From Candidatus Mesenet endosymbiont of Phosphuga atrata (GTDB taxonomy: Bacteria > Pseudomonadota > Alphaproteobacteria > Rickettsiales > Anaplasmataceae), in contig NZ_OZ026541.1 in the NCBI RefSeq assembly GCF_964020175.1, positions 1,178,001-1,242,000 on the forward strand: DNA of 64,000 nt, written 5' to 3'. Positions 21,601 through 30,886 of this stretch are shown one piece after another (position 1 is the stretch's first letter; each line of letters starts with the position of its first letter). The translations under genes were made by a program, and so were the position numbers. The notes beneath the pieces are model-generated. The model saw nothing but the letters and a program-made list of their open reading frames with translations, ran no database searches and was not told the origin of the DNA.

Positions 21601-21748
21601 TAAACCAAACAAAGCTATTCCATCTCATACTCCTATAATAAAAAAGAAAGAATTTAAAATATTCATAAGTAATTGTTATATAATTCTCTGAATCATTATT
21701 TATTTTGATCTTATCTTTCAACCTTTTTCGACCTATTGTTGATTTAGT

Positions 21749-22035
21749 GCCAATCTGGAGAGGTGTACAACATCAGAGAGAGGAGCGTTTTTGGCCCTTT
21801 TCACGGATTCCCACCATGAGAGGACTACCAGTTGATAATTGGAAGCGCTATGGTTATATGTTTTAAGGCATATAACTATAAGGATATCAACCCTTACTTT
21901 AAGCAAAAGAGCCTAAAATAGCTAAAACTATTCAGTAGGTCGCCAAAGATCCTATTCAGTATATTCAGATCTTTTTTTCCTATACATCTGCCACTTTAAA
22001 GGCCGCCTCTACAGCCTCAATCTCTCCAGATTGGC
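21749..22035. repeat. Three-copy structured repeat, copy 1
   Basis: A 287-bp non-coding element bounded by a perfect 14-bp inverted repeat, GCCAATCTGGAGAG at 21749-21762 and its complement at 22022-22035. It is about 90 percent alike (by eye) to 26850-27126 and 53334-53619. An internal 12-bp hairpin occupies 21849-21860 and 21869-21880 with an 8-base loop. A second stem AAAGATC/GATCTTT is followed by a run of T. Similarity to copy 3 also extends about 70 bp upstream and about 40 bp downstream of the inverted repeats. It fills the gap between the converging dapD and ankyrin genes. It could be a non-autonomous MITE-like element or a structured RNA. Confidence 0.8.
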
Positions 22036-22172
22036 ATCCCCATTATATGCAATACTTGAAAATCTATGGAAGCAGAATTTTAGCGGAATTTTGTTATTTT
22101 TTCAAAAATTTTTAAATCCTACCCACAGCAACTGTTTTATGATTTGAATAATTAGGAAATTTTTCATTATCT

Positions 22173-23615
22173 CTATTCTATGCGTTGACGTTTTCTTGGG
22201 GGTTCTTCAACTTCAATTTCAGTTAGTAACCTTTGCATTTCATGAGATAGTTCGCTGATCTTCTTTTCTCGTTTTTGCAAACTGATCTCTGCATGCTGCC
22301 TAGCCTCTATATTGATAGATTTGCATGCTACGCTCAGATTTAATGCATCATTATTTCCCTCAATAAGGCCATAATCTTGTATTGCCATTTTTTTATTAAA
22401 GTCAAAATTTCCTTCTTTTTGTAATACCAGCCTTAAAAACTCAGCAAGAGCTCCAGTTTTAAATGCATCTTTCTTGTGCTCTGACAAATATTGCTTACTT
22501 AGATGCTGAATAAAATCCAATAAACACTTAAGTATAAAAGATAATCGTTCATTAGAGCCATATTTTTCTTTAATTGTTTTGAACTCTTCAATTAACTTTT
22601 GTCCTTCTGCTTCATTGTTTATGTAACTAGCAATAGTTTTTGCACTTTCTTTTTTTATATTTGCTTCTATTAATTTACCTAAGTGCGGCATTGCTTTTAT
22701 TTTTTCAAATGCTTTAAGACATTCTTTAAGTTTGGATGTATTGTTTATTTTTTCCCTTACAGACTCAGGCTCTTTACTTACATCAGCACCGAAAATGAGG
22801 AATAGGAAAAAGCTCTCTAGAGATTCTTTTAATTCAAAAATATCTTGCAATATAAATTTGCTTAAAGGTGTATTATTATAATCATCTTTAGCATGAACGT
22901 CTGACCCATACTCTAAAAGCAATCTTATTATTTGTGGATCTTTCTCAAAACAACTAATTGCTCTATATAGGGGGGTTAAACCGCAGATGCCTTTAGCATG
23001 AACGTCTGACCCATGCTCTAAAAGCAATTTTACTACTTGTGAATCTTGCCAATAACCAAACGCGTAATGTAAGGGGATACAGCCCCATTCATTTCGAGCA
23101 TGAGTATCTATATCTGCACCTCTACTAAGAAGTAATTCTACTAATTCTTGTGATTTTTTCAGAGCAGCAAGATGTAGGGGGGTGTCATCCTGCCGACCTC
23201 TAGCATGAACGTCTGACCCACGCTCTAAAAGTAATCCTATTGTTTTTGGATCTTGCCCAGAAAGAATTGCTTCATGTAAGGGGGTATTGCCTTGGATGTC
23301 TCTAGCATGAACATCTGCACCATTTTCTATAAGAAATCTTGCCGCTTTCTCATGCTCTTCTTCAATAGCTGCATGTAAAGGTGTGAAGTTTGATACTTCT
23401 CCATGAGTATCGCCATTATTAATATTTGCACGATACTTTAGAAGTAGTTTCATAATTTTTATGTTGCCTCTCTGAGCGGCAATATATAAAATTGTTGGTT
23501 TGTTGCTCTGTGAGCTATCTACGGTATTAGCGCTTATTCCTTTTTCCACGAGCTCACGTACTACCTTTATATTACCCTCTGTTACTGCATCAATTAGTAT
23601 TTTATCAAGTGACAT
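22173..23615 (-). CDS. Ankyrin-repeat protein with basic C-terminal tail
   Basis: A 480-residue soluble protein. About eight ankyrin repeats occupy residues 5-270, with repeated cores such as GNTPLHEAIL, DDTPLHLAALK and GADVHARD. Several repeats end in the same GSDVHA segment, showing recent repeat duplication. The C-terminal 200 residues are helical and end in a basic cluster RKRQR (about 474-478). Residues about 245-340 are closely similar to the truncated paralogue at 30174. A GGGGG ribosome-binding site (complement of 23620-23624) precedes the ATG. Ankyrin proteins of intracellular bacteria are frequent secreted effectors, which is inference here. Confidence 0.85.
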   Translation of the reverse strand: MSLDKILIDAVTEGNIKVVRELVEKGISANTVDSSQSNKPTILYIAAQRGNIKIMKLLLKYRANINNGDTHGEVSNFTPLHAAIEEEHEKAARFLIENGADVHARDIQGNTPLHEAILSGQDPKTIGLLLERGSDVHARGRQDDTPLHLAALKKSQELVELLLSRGADIDTHARNEWGCIPLHYAFGYWQDSQVVKLLLEHGSDVHAKGICGLTPLYRAISCFEKDPQIIRLLLEYGSDVHAKDDYNNTPLSKFILQDIFELKESLESFFLFLIFGADVSKEPESVREKINNTSKLKECLKAFEKIKAMPHLGKLIEANIKKESAKTIASYINNEAEGQKLIEEFKTIKEKYGSNERLSFILKCLLDFIQHLSKQYLSEHKKDAFKTGALAEFLRLVLQKEGNFDFNKKMAIQDYGLIEGNNDALNLSVACKSINIEARQHAEISLQKREKKISELSHEMQRLLTEIEVEEPPRKRQRIE

Positions 23616-23806
23616 AAATCCCCCAAATTTTATGATAATAATTAAAATATTAGCATAAAATACTATGTGTCAACTTATAAAGTGATATTCCAAATCCTTA
23701 TATTTAAATTTAATTTCTTCTGCTTAATTTGAATATAGCCTCTTCATCATTAGCTTGACCTTATGGGTTTTAACGTTTAAATTTAATCTTTAAATAGTTA
23801 AGGAAG

Positions 23807-26641
23807 ATGGCTGATAATATCATCACAATTTCAATAGAGAAAGAATTAGAAGAATCTTATCTCTCTTACGCCATGAGCGTAATTATGGGGCGTGCACTAC
23901 CTGATATTCGCGATGGTTTAAAACCAGTACACAGAAGAATATTATATGCAATGCATAAAGCTGGTTTTGATTATGGTAAGCCTTATCGCAAGTCAGCAAG
24001 AATTGTAGGTGATGTGATGGGTAAATATCATCCACATGGGGACGCAGCAATTTATGATGCTATGGCTAGAATGGCGCAAGATTTCTCTATTCTGCATCCT
24101 TTAGTTGATGGACAAGGTAACTGGGGCTCAATTGATGATGATCCTCCAGCAGCGATGAGATATACTGAAGCTCGTTTTCAAAAGATAACTCATTATTTAG
24201 TAAATGATATAAATGAAGATACAGTTGATTTTCGTCCTAATTATGATGGTAATGAATCTGAGCCTATAGTCTTACCTGCTGAGTTTCCAAATTTACTTGT
24301 AAATGGCACAGAAGGTATTGCTGTTGGTATAGCAACCAATATACCTACCCATAACTTAGGGGAGGTTATTGATGCCTGCTTGCTATATATAGAAAATCCT
24401 GAAATTGCCGTTGAGGATATACTGGCTGTTATGCCTGGACCAGATTTCCCTACTGGTGGGGTTATTTTGGGTAAAACTGCTATAAGATCAGCGTTCACCA
24501 CTGGCAGGGGAATAATTACTGTACAGGGAAAAACTCATATTGAAGACTTGCCTCAGGAAAAACAGGCGATTGTTATCGATGAGATTCCTTATCAGGTAAA
24601 TAAAGCAAAATTAGTTACGAAAGTTGTTGAACTAGTAAAAGAAAAGAAAGTTGAAGATATTGTAGATATTAGAGATGAGTCTGATAAATCAGGAATTAGA
24701 GTCGTAATAGAACTAAAAAGAAATGCTTCTACTGAATTTATATTAAACCAAATATTTGTTCTAACTGACCTGCGTAGTAGGTTCAGTATAAACATGAACG
24801 TACTTCATGGTAATGCACCAATACAGGCGTCAATAAAGGAAATGATAGCAGCTTTTATTGAATTTAGAAAAGAAGTATTAATTAGAAGAACTAGATTTAG
24901 ACTAAAAAAGACAAGAGAAAAAGCTCATATTTTCATAGGGCTTTACGTTGCGGTTTTAAATATTGATGAGGTCATATCAATAATTCGTGGCGCTAAAGAT
25001 CCAGCAGAAGCGTGTAAGCAGCTGTTAGAAAAGAAATGGAATACCTCTGCTGAGATAAGGGAGATGATAAAACTCATTACTGATTCTGACCCTTTTCAAA
25101 AAGATTCATATTATCAATTAACTGAAGCTCAAGCTAAAGCTATCTTAGATATGAAGCTACAACGTTTAACTGGGCTTGAAAAAGAAAAGTTAGAACATGA
25201 ACTTAAGCTCATGCTTGATCTTATTAAAGAATATATTGACTTTTTAGGCTCAGAAGAGAAGTTGATGGAGGCAATAAAATTAAATTTACAAGAGATTAAA
25301 ACAAAATTTGCTCAACCAAGAAGGACTGTAATAGAAGAAGGTAATGTTGAATATGAGGCTGAAGACTTAATACCACAAGAAGATATGGTGGTTACTGTTA
25401 CAATGAACGGCTACATAAAACGAGTAAAACTTTCACACTATAGAACTCAAAGACGAGGTGGTAAAGGCAAATTAGGACAAGCAGTTAAGGAAGAGGATGT
25501 CACCACAAAGTTATTTGTTGTAAACACCCATACTAGTGTTCTATTTTTTTCTAATATCGGTAGGGTATATAAGCTCAAGGTTTACAAACTACCGCTAGCT
25601 GAACCAACTGCACGTGGTAGATCTCTTGTGAACATATTTCCACTTTCTGAAGGTGAGACTATAACAAACGTTATGCCTTTGCCGCAAGAAAATGACAATC
25701 AAAATCTAAACATAATTTTTGCAACCGCTTATGGTAATATAAGACGCAATGCTTTATCTGATTTTGAGTATGTCCAAAGTAATGGTAAAACAGCAATACT
25801 TTTATCTGAAGGTGATAAATTGATATCTGTAGAAGTGTGTAAAGAAGATGATCATGTTTTCTTATCCACTAAGACTGGTAAAAGTATTAGATTTCCTGCA
25901 AGTGGTGTACGTCAATTTAAAAGTAGAACATCTGATGGAGTAAGAGCAATAAAGCTGCAACAGGGAGATAGCGTTATTTCAATGTCAGTGCTAAATGGCT
26001 ATGCTGAAGTATCAGACATGAAAGATAGTAATGACAACGGTATAGATTCAGATATAGAAGATACTAATAATAGTGTTATAGGCTCAGACGTAGAAGATGA
26101 TATACAAGATATTACAGAATCTTCAGATGAAGTAGGAATGACATCAGAAATAAGAAATATGTATCTAAAGGTGCCACTGACAAAACGTATAGAAGCAGCA
26201 AAAAATATGGAAGCTGCAGGTAGTACAAAAAAGTTAATAGATGAACTGGGTTTAAAACAAGAAACATTTGTCAATATGGCAATAAATGAGCAGCTTATTT
26301 TAAGCGTAACTGAAAATGGCTTTGGTAAAAGAACTTCCGCTTATGAATATAGAGTTACAAGACGAGGTGGTGTTGGTATTACCAATATACTAACAACCAA
26401 AAGAAATGGTAAGGTAATAGCTAGTTTTTCTGTAGAATATACAGATAATATAATGTTAATTACAGATCAAGGTAAATTAATCCGTATAGAAGTAAATGAT
26501 ATAAGAGTTGCAGGGCGCAGTACTCAAGGAGTGATTTTATTTAAAACTGAACCTAATGAAAAAGTAGTATCAGTTGCCAAGGTTGTTGATGCTGAATCTC
26601 CTGCAGTTGAAGATTTAGAGGTAATAACTGATGCAATATAA
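23807..26641 (+). CDS. gyrA: DNA gyrase subunit A
   Basis: GyrA forms the DNA-cleaving part of gyrase. The 944-residue product has the N-terminal cleavage domain with the catalytic tyrosine Y119 in MRYTEARF, and a C-terminal beta-propeller containing the GyrA box-like RRGGKGK segment. The quinolone-determining region reads [10 protein letters not shown], with Ala80 where E. coli has Ser83. It is longer than the usual 875-910 because of an acidic insertion at about residues 735-783, rich in Asp, Glu and Ser, inside the propeller. The ribosome-binding site AAGGAAG lies just before the ATG. Confidence 0.97.
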   Translation: MADNIITISIEKELEESYLSYAMSVIMGRALPDIRDGLKPVHRRILYAMHKAGFDYGKPYRKSARIVGDVMGKYHPHGDAAIYDAMARMAQDFSILHPLVDGQGNWGSIDDDPPAAMRYTEARFQKITHYLVNDINEDTVDFRPNYDGNESEPIVLPAEFPNLLVNGTEGIAVGIATNIPTHNLGEVIDACLLYIENPEIAVEDILAVMPGPDFPTGGVILGKTAIRSAFTTGRGIITVQGKTHIEDLPQEKQAIVIDEIPYQVNKAKLVTKVVELVKEKKVEDIVDIRDESDKSGIRVVIELKRNASTEFILNQIFVLTDLRSRFSINMNVLHGNAPIQASIKEMIAAFIEFRKEVLIRRTRFRLKKTREKAHIFIGLYVAVLNIDEVISIIRGAKDPAEACKQLLEKKWNTSAEIREMIKLITDSDPFQKDSYYQLTEAQAKAILDMKLQRLTGLEKEKLEHELKLMLDLIKEYIDFLGSEEKLMEAIKLNLQEIKTKFAQPRRTVIEEGNVEYEAEDLIPQEDMVVTVTMNGYIKRVKLSHYRTQRRGGKGKLGQAVKEEDVTTKLFVVNTHTSVLFFSNIGRVYKLKVYKLPLAEPTARGRSLVNIFPLSEGETITNVMPLPQENDNQNLNIIFATAYGNIRRNALSDFEYVQSNGKTAILLSEGDKLISVEVCKEDDHVFLSTKTGKSIRFPASGVRQFKSRTSDGVRAIKLQQGDSVISMSVLNGYAEVSDMKDSNDNGIDSDIEDTNNSVIGSDVEDDIQDITESSDEVGMTSEIRNMYLKVPLTKRIEAAKNMEAAGSTKKLIDELGLKQETFVNMAINEQLILSVTENGFGKRTSAYEYRVTRRGGVGITNILTTKRNGKVIASFSVEYTDNIMLITDQGKLIRIEVNDIRVAGRSTQGVILFKTEPNEKVVSVAKVVDAESPAVEDLEVITDAI

Positions 26642-26849
26642 ACCTATAATATTAATTATATTAGAAAAATCTTTAAATATAAGATTAATAAAAGGAAAAT
26701 TTCAATATTTATAACCAAGAAATTTATTTCATATCAAAACCATATAATTAAAAAGGAAAAATTTAAATATTAAATAGAATTTTTACTGAGTTATTGTTTA
26801 TTTTGGATATATTGTGTTGATTTTTTAATCGACCTATTGTTGATTTAGT

Positions 26850-27126
26850 GCCAATCTGGAGAGGTGTACAACATCAGAGAGAGGAGCGTTTTTAGCCCTT
26901 TTCACGGATTCCCACCATGAGAGAATTGATAATTGGAAGCGCTATAGTCGTATGTTTTAAAGCATATGACCACAAAGGTATCAATCTTGTTTTAAGAAAA
27001 AATCTTAAAATAGCTAAAACTATTCAGTAGGTCGCCAAAGATCCTATTCAATATATTCAGATTTTTTTTCCTATACATCTGCCATTTTAAAGGCCGCCTC
27101 TACAGCCTCGATCTCTCCAGATTGGC
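26850..27126. repeat. Three-copy structured repeat, copy 2
   Basis: A 277-bp copy of the element at 21749, bounded by the same perfect 14-bp inverted repeats (26850-26863 and 27113-27126). It lacks about 10 bp near 26925. Its central hairpin (26943-26954 with 26963-26974) differs from copy 1 by a compensatory pair change (26949 C with 26968 G, against T with A). It lies about 210 bp downstream of gyrA and opens the decayed phage region. The 148 bp between the gyrA stop and about 26790 are AT-rich and show nothing recognisable. Confidence 0.8.
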
Positions 27127-27583
27127 TCTCTCTTTATATCATATACATTCACAACCATGGAAGCAGAAAATTGCATTTTTTTTAGTTTTTTTCAACTTTT
27201 TTGTAAACTATGAAAGATGGTAAAGAAATGATATGATGTGGTATTACTTTTGAAGAGTATCGAAACTGATCCTGATGGCAATGTGAGAATGAAAAAGATA
27301 CTGGACATTGTTTTCCCATGCAAACACATTTACTATTTACAGCAGACTTTAATGAAATTGTAAGTACTTTAACTTTATGCAAAACAAGAAGATTTGATCG
27401 GACTGCATACTCAGTCTTTCCTATGTGTCACAGACCAGCAGTACTAATAAAACTTACAGCTTCCTAACGTTTAAATGTTAAAAAAGGTTATTTGCAGATT
27501 GTTTTTTATACTTAGGAGATAAGGCATTATACAAGTCAAAAAATAAGTCATATACGGTCACAATATTAAAGCAACAACCACTT
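27127..27583. other. Decayed sequence before phage genes
   Basis: The first 30 bases continue the similarity to the repeat copies (ATGGAAGCAGAAAATTGCA). The rest has short open stretches broken by stops in every frame. Given its position directly before phage tail genes it is probably eroded phage sequence, but I see no motif to prove that. Confidence 0.4.
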
Positions 27584-27772
27584 ATGAGATTGGTGAGCAT
27601 TGGCGAGATGTTAATACTTGAGGTTAGCGTATTTGATATATTGCAGCCTATAGTAGGAGATATCTTTGTTATCAATGAGCAAAAGTATAAGGTCCACTCA
27701 TCACCACTTAAGGATAATTCAGAAATGCTGTGGAGAATAGAATGTATGAAAACAGATAACTCAAATGTTTAG
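27584..27772 (+). pseudogene. Truncated phage head-tail protein fragment
   Basis: A 62-residue open stretch beginning MRLVSIGEMLILEVSV and ending IECMKTDNSNV. I believe it matches the C-terminal part of a small WO-phage protein encoded directly before the minor tail protein, but I recall this only loosely. Its stop overlaps the start of the next gene, which is the tight spacing of an intact phage operon. The 5' part has decayed away. Confidence 0.45.
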
Positions 27773-28255
27773 TATAGAAGTTAGCAGTAATATCGCTAAA
27801 TTAACTGATAAAATAAATGCAACTAAGCCATGGATAGAGTTAGCAATAGTTAGAGCACTAAATAAAACAGTGCTTTGGGTAAAAGCTCAAGCTAGTAGGG
27901 AAATAAGTACGAAATAAAATTAAAGCTAATTAGAAATAGGCTACAAAGCCAATAGAAACTCTTTAAAAGCATTAGTTATGGCAAGTCTTTATGGAATCAA
28001 AGCAGCAAAACTTGGGAGTATGAGACAGATAAAAACTGGGGCAAAAGTTGGAAAATATATGTTTCAAAGTGAATTTGTTGCCACTATGCCTAGAGGTTAT
28101 ACAAGTAGTTTTAAGCGTAAAGGTAAAACGGCACTACCAATACAAGATTACCACTAGAGCCAGAAGCATCAAAGATCATTAAGGGACTCGTGAGTAATGA
28201 AGTAGAGAAGGTATTCGAAAAGTATTTTGGGCATGAGCTTAATTTTATTTTGTAA
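27765..28255 (+). pseudogene. Phage minor tail protein Z (GpZ-like), broken
   Basis: The frame opens MFSIEVSSNIAKLTDKINA, then WVKAQASREIS, which is like the N terminus of prophage minor tail protein Z. It hits stops at about 27915-27930, resumes with LKALVMASLYGIKAAKLG and a MPRGYTSSFKRKGKTALPI segment, shifts again near 28155, and ends EVEKVFEKYFGHELNFIL. Two or more frameshifts make it non-functional. GpZ completes tails in contractile-tailed phages. The gene order matches the tail module of prophage WO. Confidence 0.65.
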
Positions 28256-28263
28256 AAGGTATA

Positions 28264-28680
28264 ATGGACTGGATAAAATTTGTCAAAAATAAAATACCAG
28301 CACTGTGAACACTATCCAGTAGTACGTAAAAGCTCCAGCAGTATTTATTGAGCTTACAAGTTTGGAGCCAGGAAAAGATCCAGGAACTTGCCCTTAGAGC
28401 TAGGTTTGAAGCAAATTGATAGTAGTATACTTTTCTAGTTGTAAGATCACTGGCAGCTGAAGTTGCAAGAGTTGTAAATAAGAATACTTGGAATATGGAG
28501 AATATTTCACCCGCTGAATTTATATCAGCAGCAGGAGATGGGTTTAAACCGGAATTGGATGCTTATCTTGTTTGGTTAGTCGAATGGGTGCATGAGGCGC
28601 ATGTGGGGCATTCAATCTGGGTAGATAGTGATATTGAATCACATTCCATAAGTATAGGAGGTATAAGTGCTGGAGCATAA
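28264..28680 (+). pseudogene. Degraded phage tail-module gene
   Basis: The frame starts MDWIKFVKNKIPAL and stops at once. It is open again from 28495 to 28680 as ISPAEFISAAGDGFKPELDA and later VHEAHVGHSIW. I cannot name the family. Its 3' end overlaps the ribosome-binding site and start of the baseplate gene, as in intact phage operons. Confidence 0.45.
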
Positions 28681-29048
28681 TTTTGCCATCTCGCAACTGC
28701 AGAGGAAACTAGCTAACATCATCCGTGTTGGAGTTGTAAAAGAAGTAGATTATTCACAAGCAAGAGTTGTGGTCAAAGTAGATGAGATTTTAACTGGATG
28801 GCTGCCGTGGATAACTTTCAGAGCTGGAGAAGAGAGGAGTTACCAAGTATTGATGAACAAGTTTTCACCCTCAGGAGAGTTATCTCTTGGTAGGTAGTAT
28901 TTATCAGCAGAAATATCCAGCAGCGGAGAGTGATAAAATGATCAGTAGCTTAGCGTTTCAAGATGGAACAAAGCTGTCATATAACAAAGATAGTCATCAT
29001 CTTGAAGTTTCTGTGGTGGATAAAATTACGCTATGCGTTCAAAACTAG
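28667..29048 (+). pseudogene. Phage baseplate assembly protein V (GpV-like), broken
   Basis: A TAGGAGG ribosome-binding site precedes a GTG start at 28667. The first 75 residues read like GpV, with LQRKLANIIRVGVVKEVDY and ILTGWLPWITFRAGEERSY, then SPSGELSLG. A frameshift at about 28895 moves the rest (IYQQKYPAAESDKMISSLAF, then VVDKITL) into another frame, ending at 29048. GpV is the spike of contractile tails. The initiation signals are intact although the gene is dead, which suggests recent inactivation. Confidence 0.7.
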
Positions 29049-29181
29049 CCAAGTTAAGAGATTAGACATACTGTAATAGCTATTGAAAAAAGGAGATAGA
29101 ATATTTTAGAGAGAAGTAAGAAATTCGATAGAATTAGTTCTGCAAAAATAATTTAAACTTTTAAAGTAGGAGTAGTCTCAT

Positions 29182-29458
29182 AAAATATTATATTGGGTTA
29201 GATGTCTCACTCAAAGAAACTTTTATAAGTATCGTTGATGAGAAAGGAAAAGTTGTTAAGGAAGAAGTTGTTGCAAGAAAAAGTAAAGCAATAGCAGAGA
29301 ACTTGCTAAGTCAAGGCAAAAAATAAGAATCCATAGGGATAGAAAGTTGTCAATATCAATGTGTAAAGAGTTAAGGGATTTTGGATTACCAGTGATTTGT
29401 GTAGATGCAAGGGGTATAGCTCAAATGATGAGGGTTGGGTTGTACAGAGAAGTATAGC
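29182..29458 (+). pseudogene. IS110-family transposase, 5' fragment
   Basis: The N-terminal DEDD-type transposase start is recognisable, YYIGLDVSLKETFISIV and then GKVVKEEVVA, with the first catalytic Asp. It then frameshifts near 29325 (a SIGIE-like piece, then CVDARG) and is cut at about 29458 by the IS630 remnant. No C-terminal half is present in the window. Confidence 0.7.
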
Positions 29459-30165
29459 ATATCCCACAATAATTTGAAGGATTCATAAGAAAGCAAAATC
29501 AACAGCATGACGAAAAGACTTGAACAGGGCCATGTTTTTGATAATAAACCAATGAGGTTCAATTTTATTAAAGTCAGGAGAATATGGTGGAAGATAAAGA
29601 ACTTCAGTGCCTTAGCAAATTCACTAATTTTTTTAGATTTATGGAAATGTCAAAGTTTCTGCAAAATTGGTGTTAAAAATTGTTCAAACCAAGTGTTAAA
29701 AACCTCTGTATCACAATGGCCTTCGAAGGTCATAGATTTTCCCATTATTCAAAGCTGCAATCATACTTGACTCTTTTTTCCAGATTTTAAAGCATAAAAT
29801 CTTTGCCCTTTCTGGCAATATCCATAAGTTCTGTATTATTGATGCCAGATTCATCTAAAAATACCAGACTTTTAGGTTGCTATAATTTCTTTAAATTTCA
29901 TCTCTTTCTTTATATCCATAGGTCTTTTTTTGCGTGTAAATCCAATTTTCTTTAATGCTCTATGTATTGTGCGAAAATTAATATTACCCCAGATTTCCGA
30001 TAGAACCTTCGCAAACTCAGCAACCATTTTATGATTCCAGTTCCAAGTTTTTTTGACTGATGTTTCCTTGCGTCTTTGCTGCCATTCATACAAAGTTCTA
30101 TCTTAAACCTCTGACCAACCTACTTTCTCCTTCATCCAATTGCCTTTTTTCTTAAATGTACGGTC
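29459..30165 (-). pseudogene. IS630-family transposase remnant
   Basis: Read on the minus strand, the winged-helix part is open at 29872-30093 (WNWNHKMVAEFAKVLSEI, then ALKKIGFTRKKRPM). It is followed after stops by DDE pieces such as YGYCQKGQRFYALKSGKKS near 29800 and MTFEGHCDTEVFNTWFEQF near 29720, and then KSKKISEFAKAL near 29620. The second catalytic region is interrupted. Insertion of this element cut off the 3' end of the ankyrin gene at 30174. Confidence 0.7.
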
Positions 30166-30173
30166 CTAAATCT

Positions 30174-30743
30174 TTATCTTATCTCATTCGGATCTTTAAA
30201 GGAATGGCTATAACTAGCGATAGCTTCTGCATTTTCTTTTTTTATGTTTGCTTCTATTAATTTACCTAAGTGCGGCATTGCTTTGATTTGTTCAAATGCT
30301 TGAAGGCATTCTTTAAGTTTAGATGTATTGTTTATTTTTCCCCTTACAGACTTAGGCTCTTTATTTACATCAGCACCGAAAATGAGGAATAGGAAAAAGC
30401 TCTCTAGAGATTCTTTTAATTCAAAAATATCTTTCAATATAAATTTGCTTAAAGGTGTATTATAATTATCCCGAGCGTTAACATCTATCCCCTTTTCTAA
30501 AAACAACTTTATTATTTTCTCGCTTTCAGATGAGGCAGCAATGTGCCACACTGTTACTGCATTTCCATCCGTCTTACGTAAAAGTGTTTCTGCTAACTCT
30601 TTGCCATATGTATCAGTAAGGAATACAGCTGCATTTTCTGGTGGAAGATAAGCATTAGGATTTACTCCCTCATTTAATAAAGATTCTACTTTCTTTATAT
30701 CCTCACTTTTAATTGCACCTACTAGTTGTTCATCAAGTGACAT
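30174..30743 (-). pseudogene. Ankyrin-repeat gene truncated by IS630
   Basis: The 189-residue open frame starts MSLDEQLVGAIKSEDIKKVE and has ankyrin-like repeats over about 5-100, such as AVTVWHIAASSESEKIIKLF. From NTPLSKFI onward it is almost identical for about 90 residues to the ankyrin protein at 22173 (KESLESFFLFLIFGADV, then INNTSKLKECLQAFEQIKAM). The match stops at EAIASY, where IS630-derived sequence supplies the last residues. The ribosome-binding site is a GGGGGG tract (complement of 30746-30751). The repeat region differs between the two paralogues while the tail is shared, so they diverged by repeat turnover or recombination. It may still make a short protein. Confidence 0.7.
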
Positions 30744-30886
30744 ATCCCCCCTTATAAGGATAATTTATGCTCTTTATAGCATAATATTTGTCAATTTGCA
30801 CTGTGTTTAATTTTAGTTTTAAAAGTGATGGCATGAGAGGCTGTTTCACTATTACAATCACAATTTAGCATTACATTTCTAACCAT

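Noticed and set aside
21962-22035. A short conserved minus-strand reading in the repeat (EIEAVEAAFKVADV)
   Set aside because: It is preserved in all three copies with few changes, but it lies over the inverted end, is very short and has no start codon context, so structure explains the conservation better.
27182-27382. A 66-codon minus-strand frame after repeat copy 2
   Set aside because: It has no ribosome-binding site or family resemblance, and it lies in decayed sequence.
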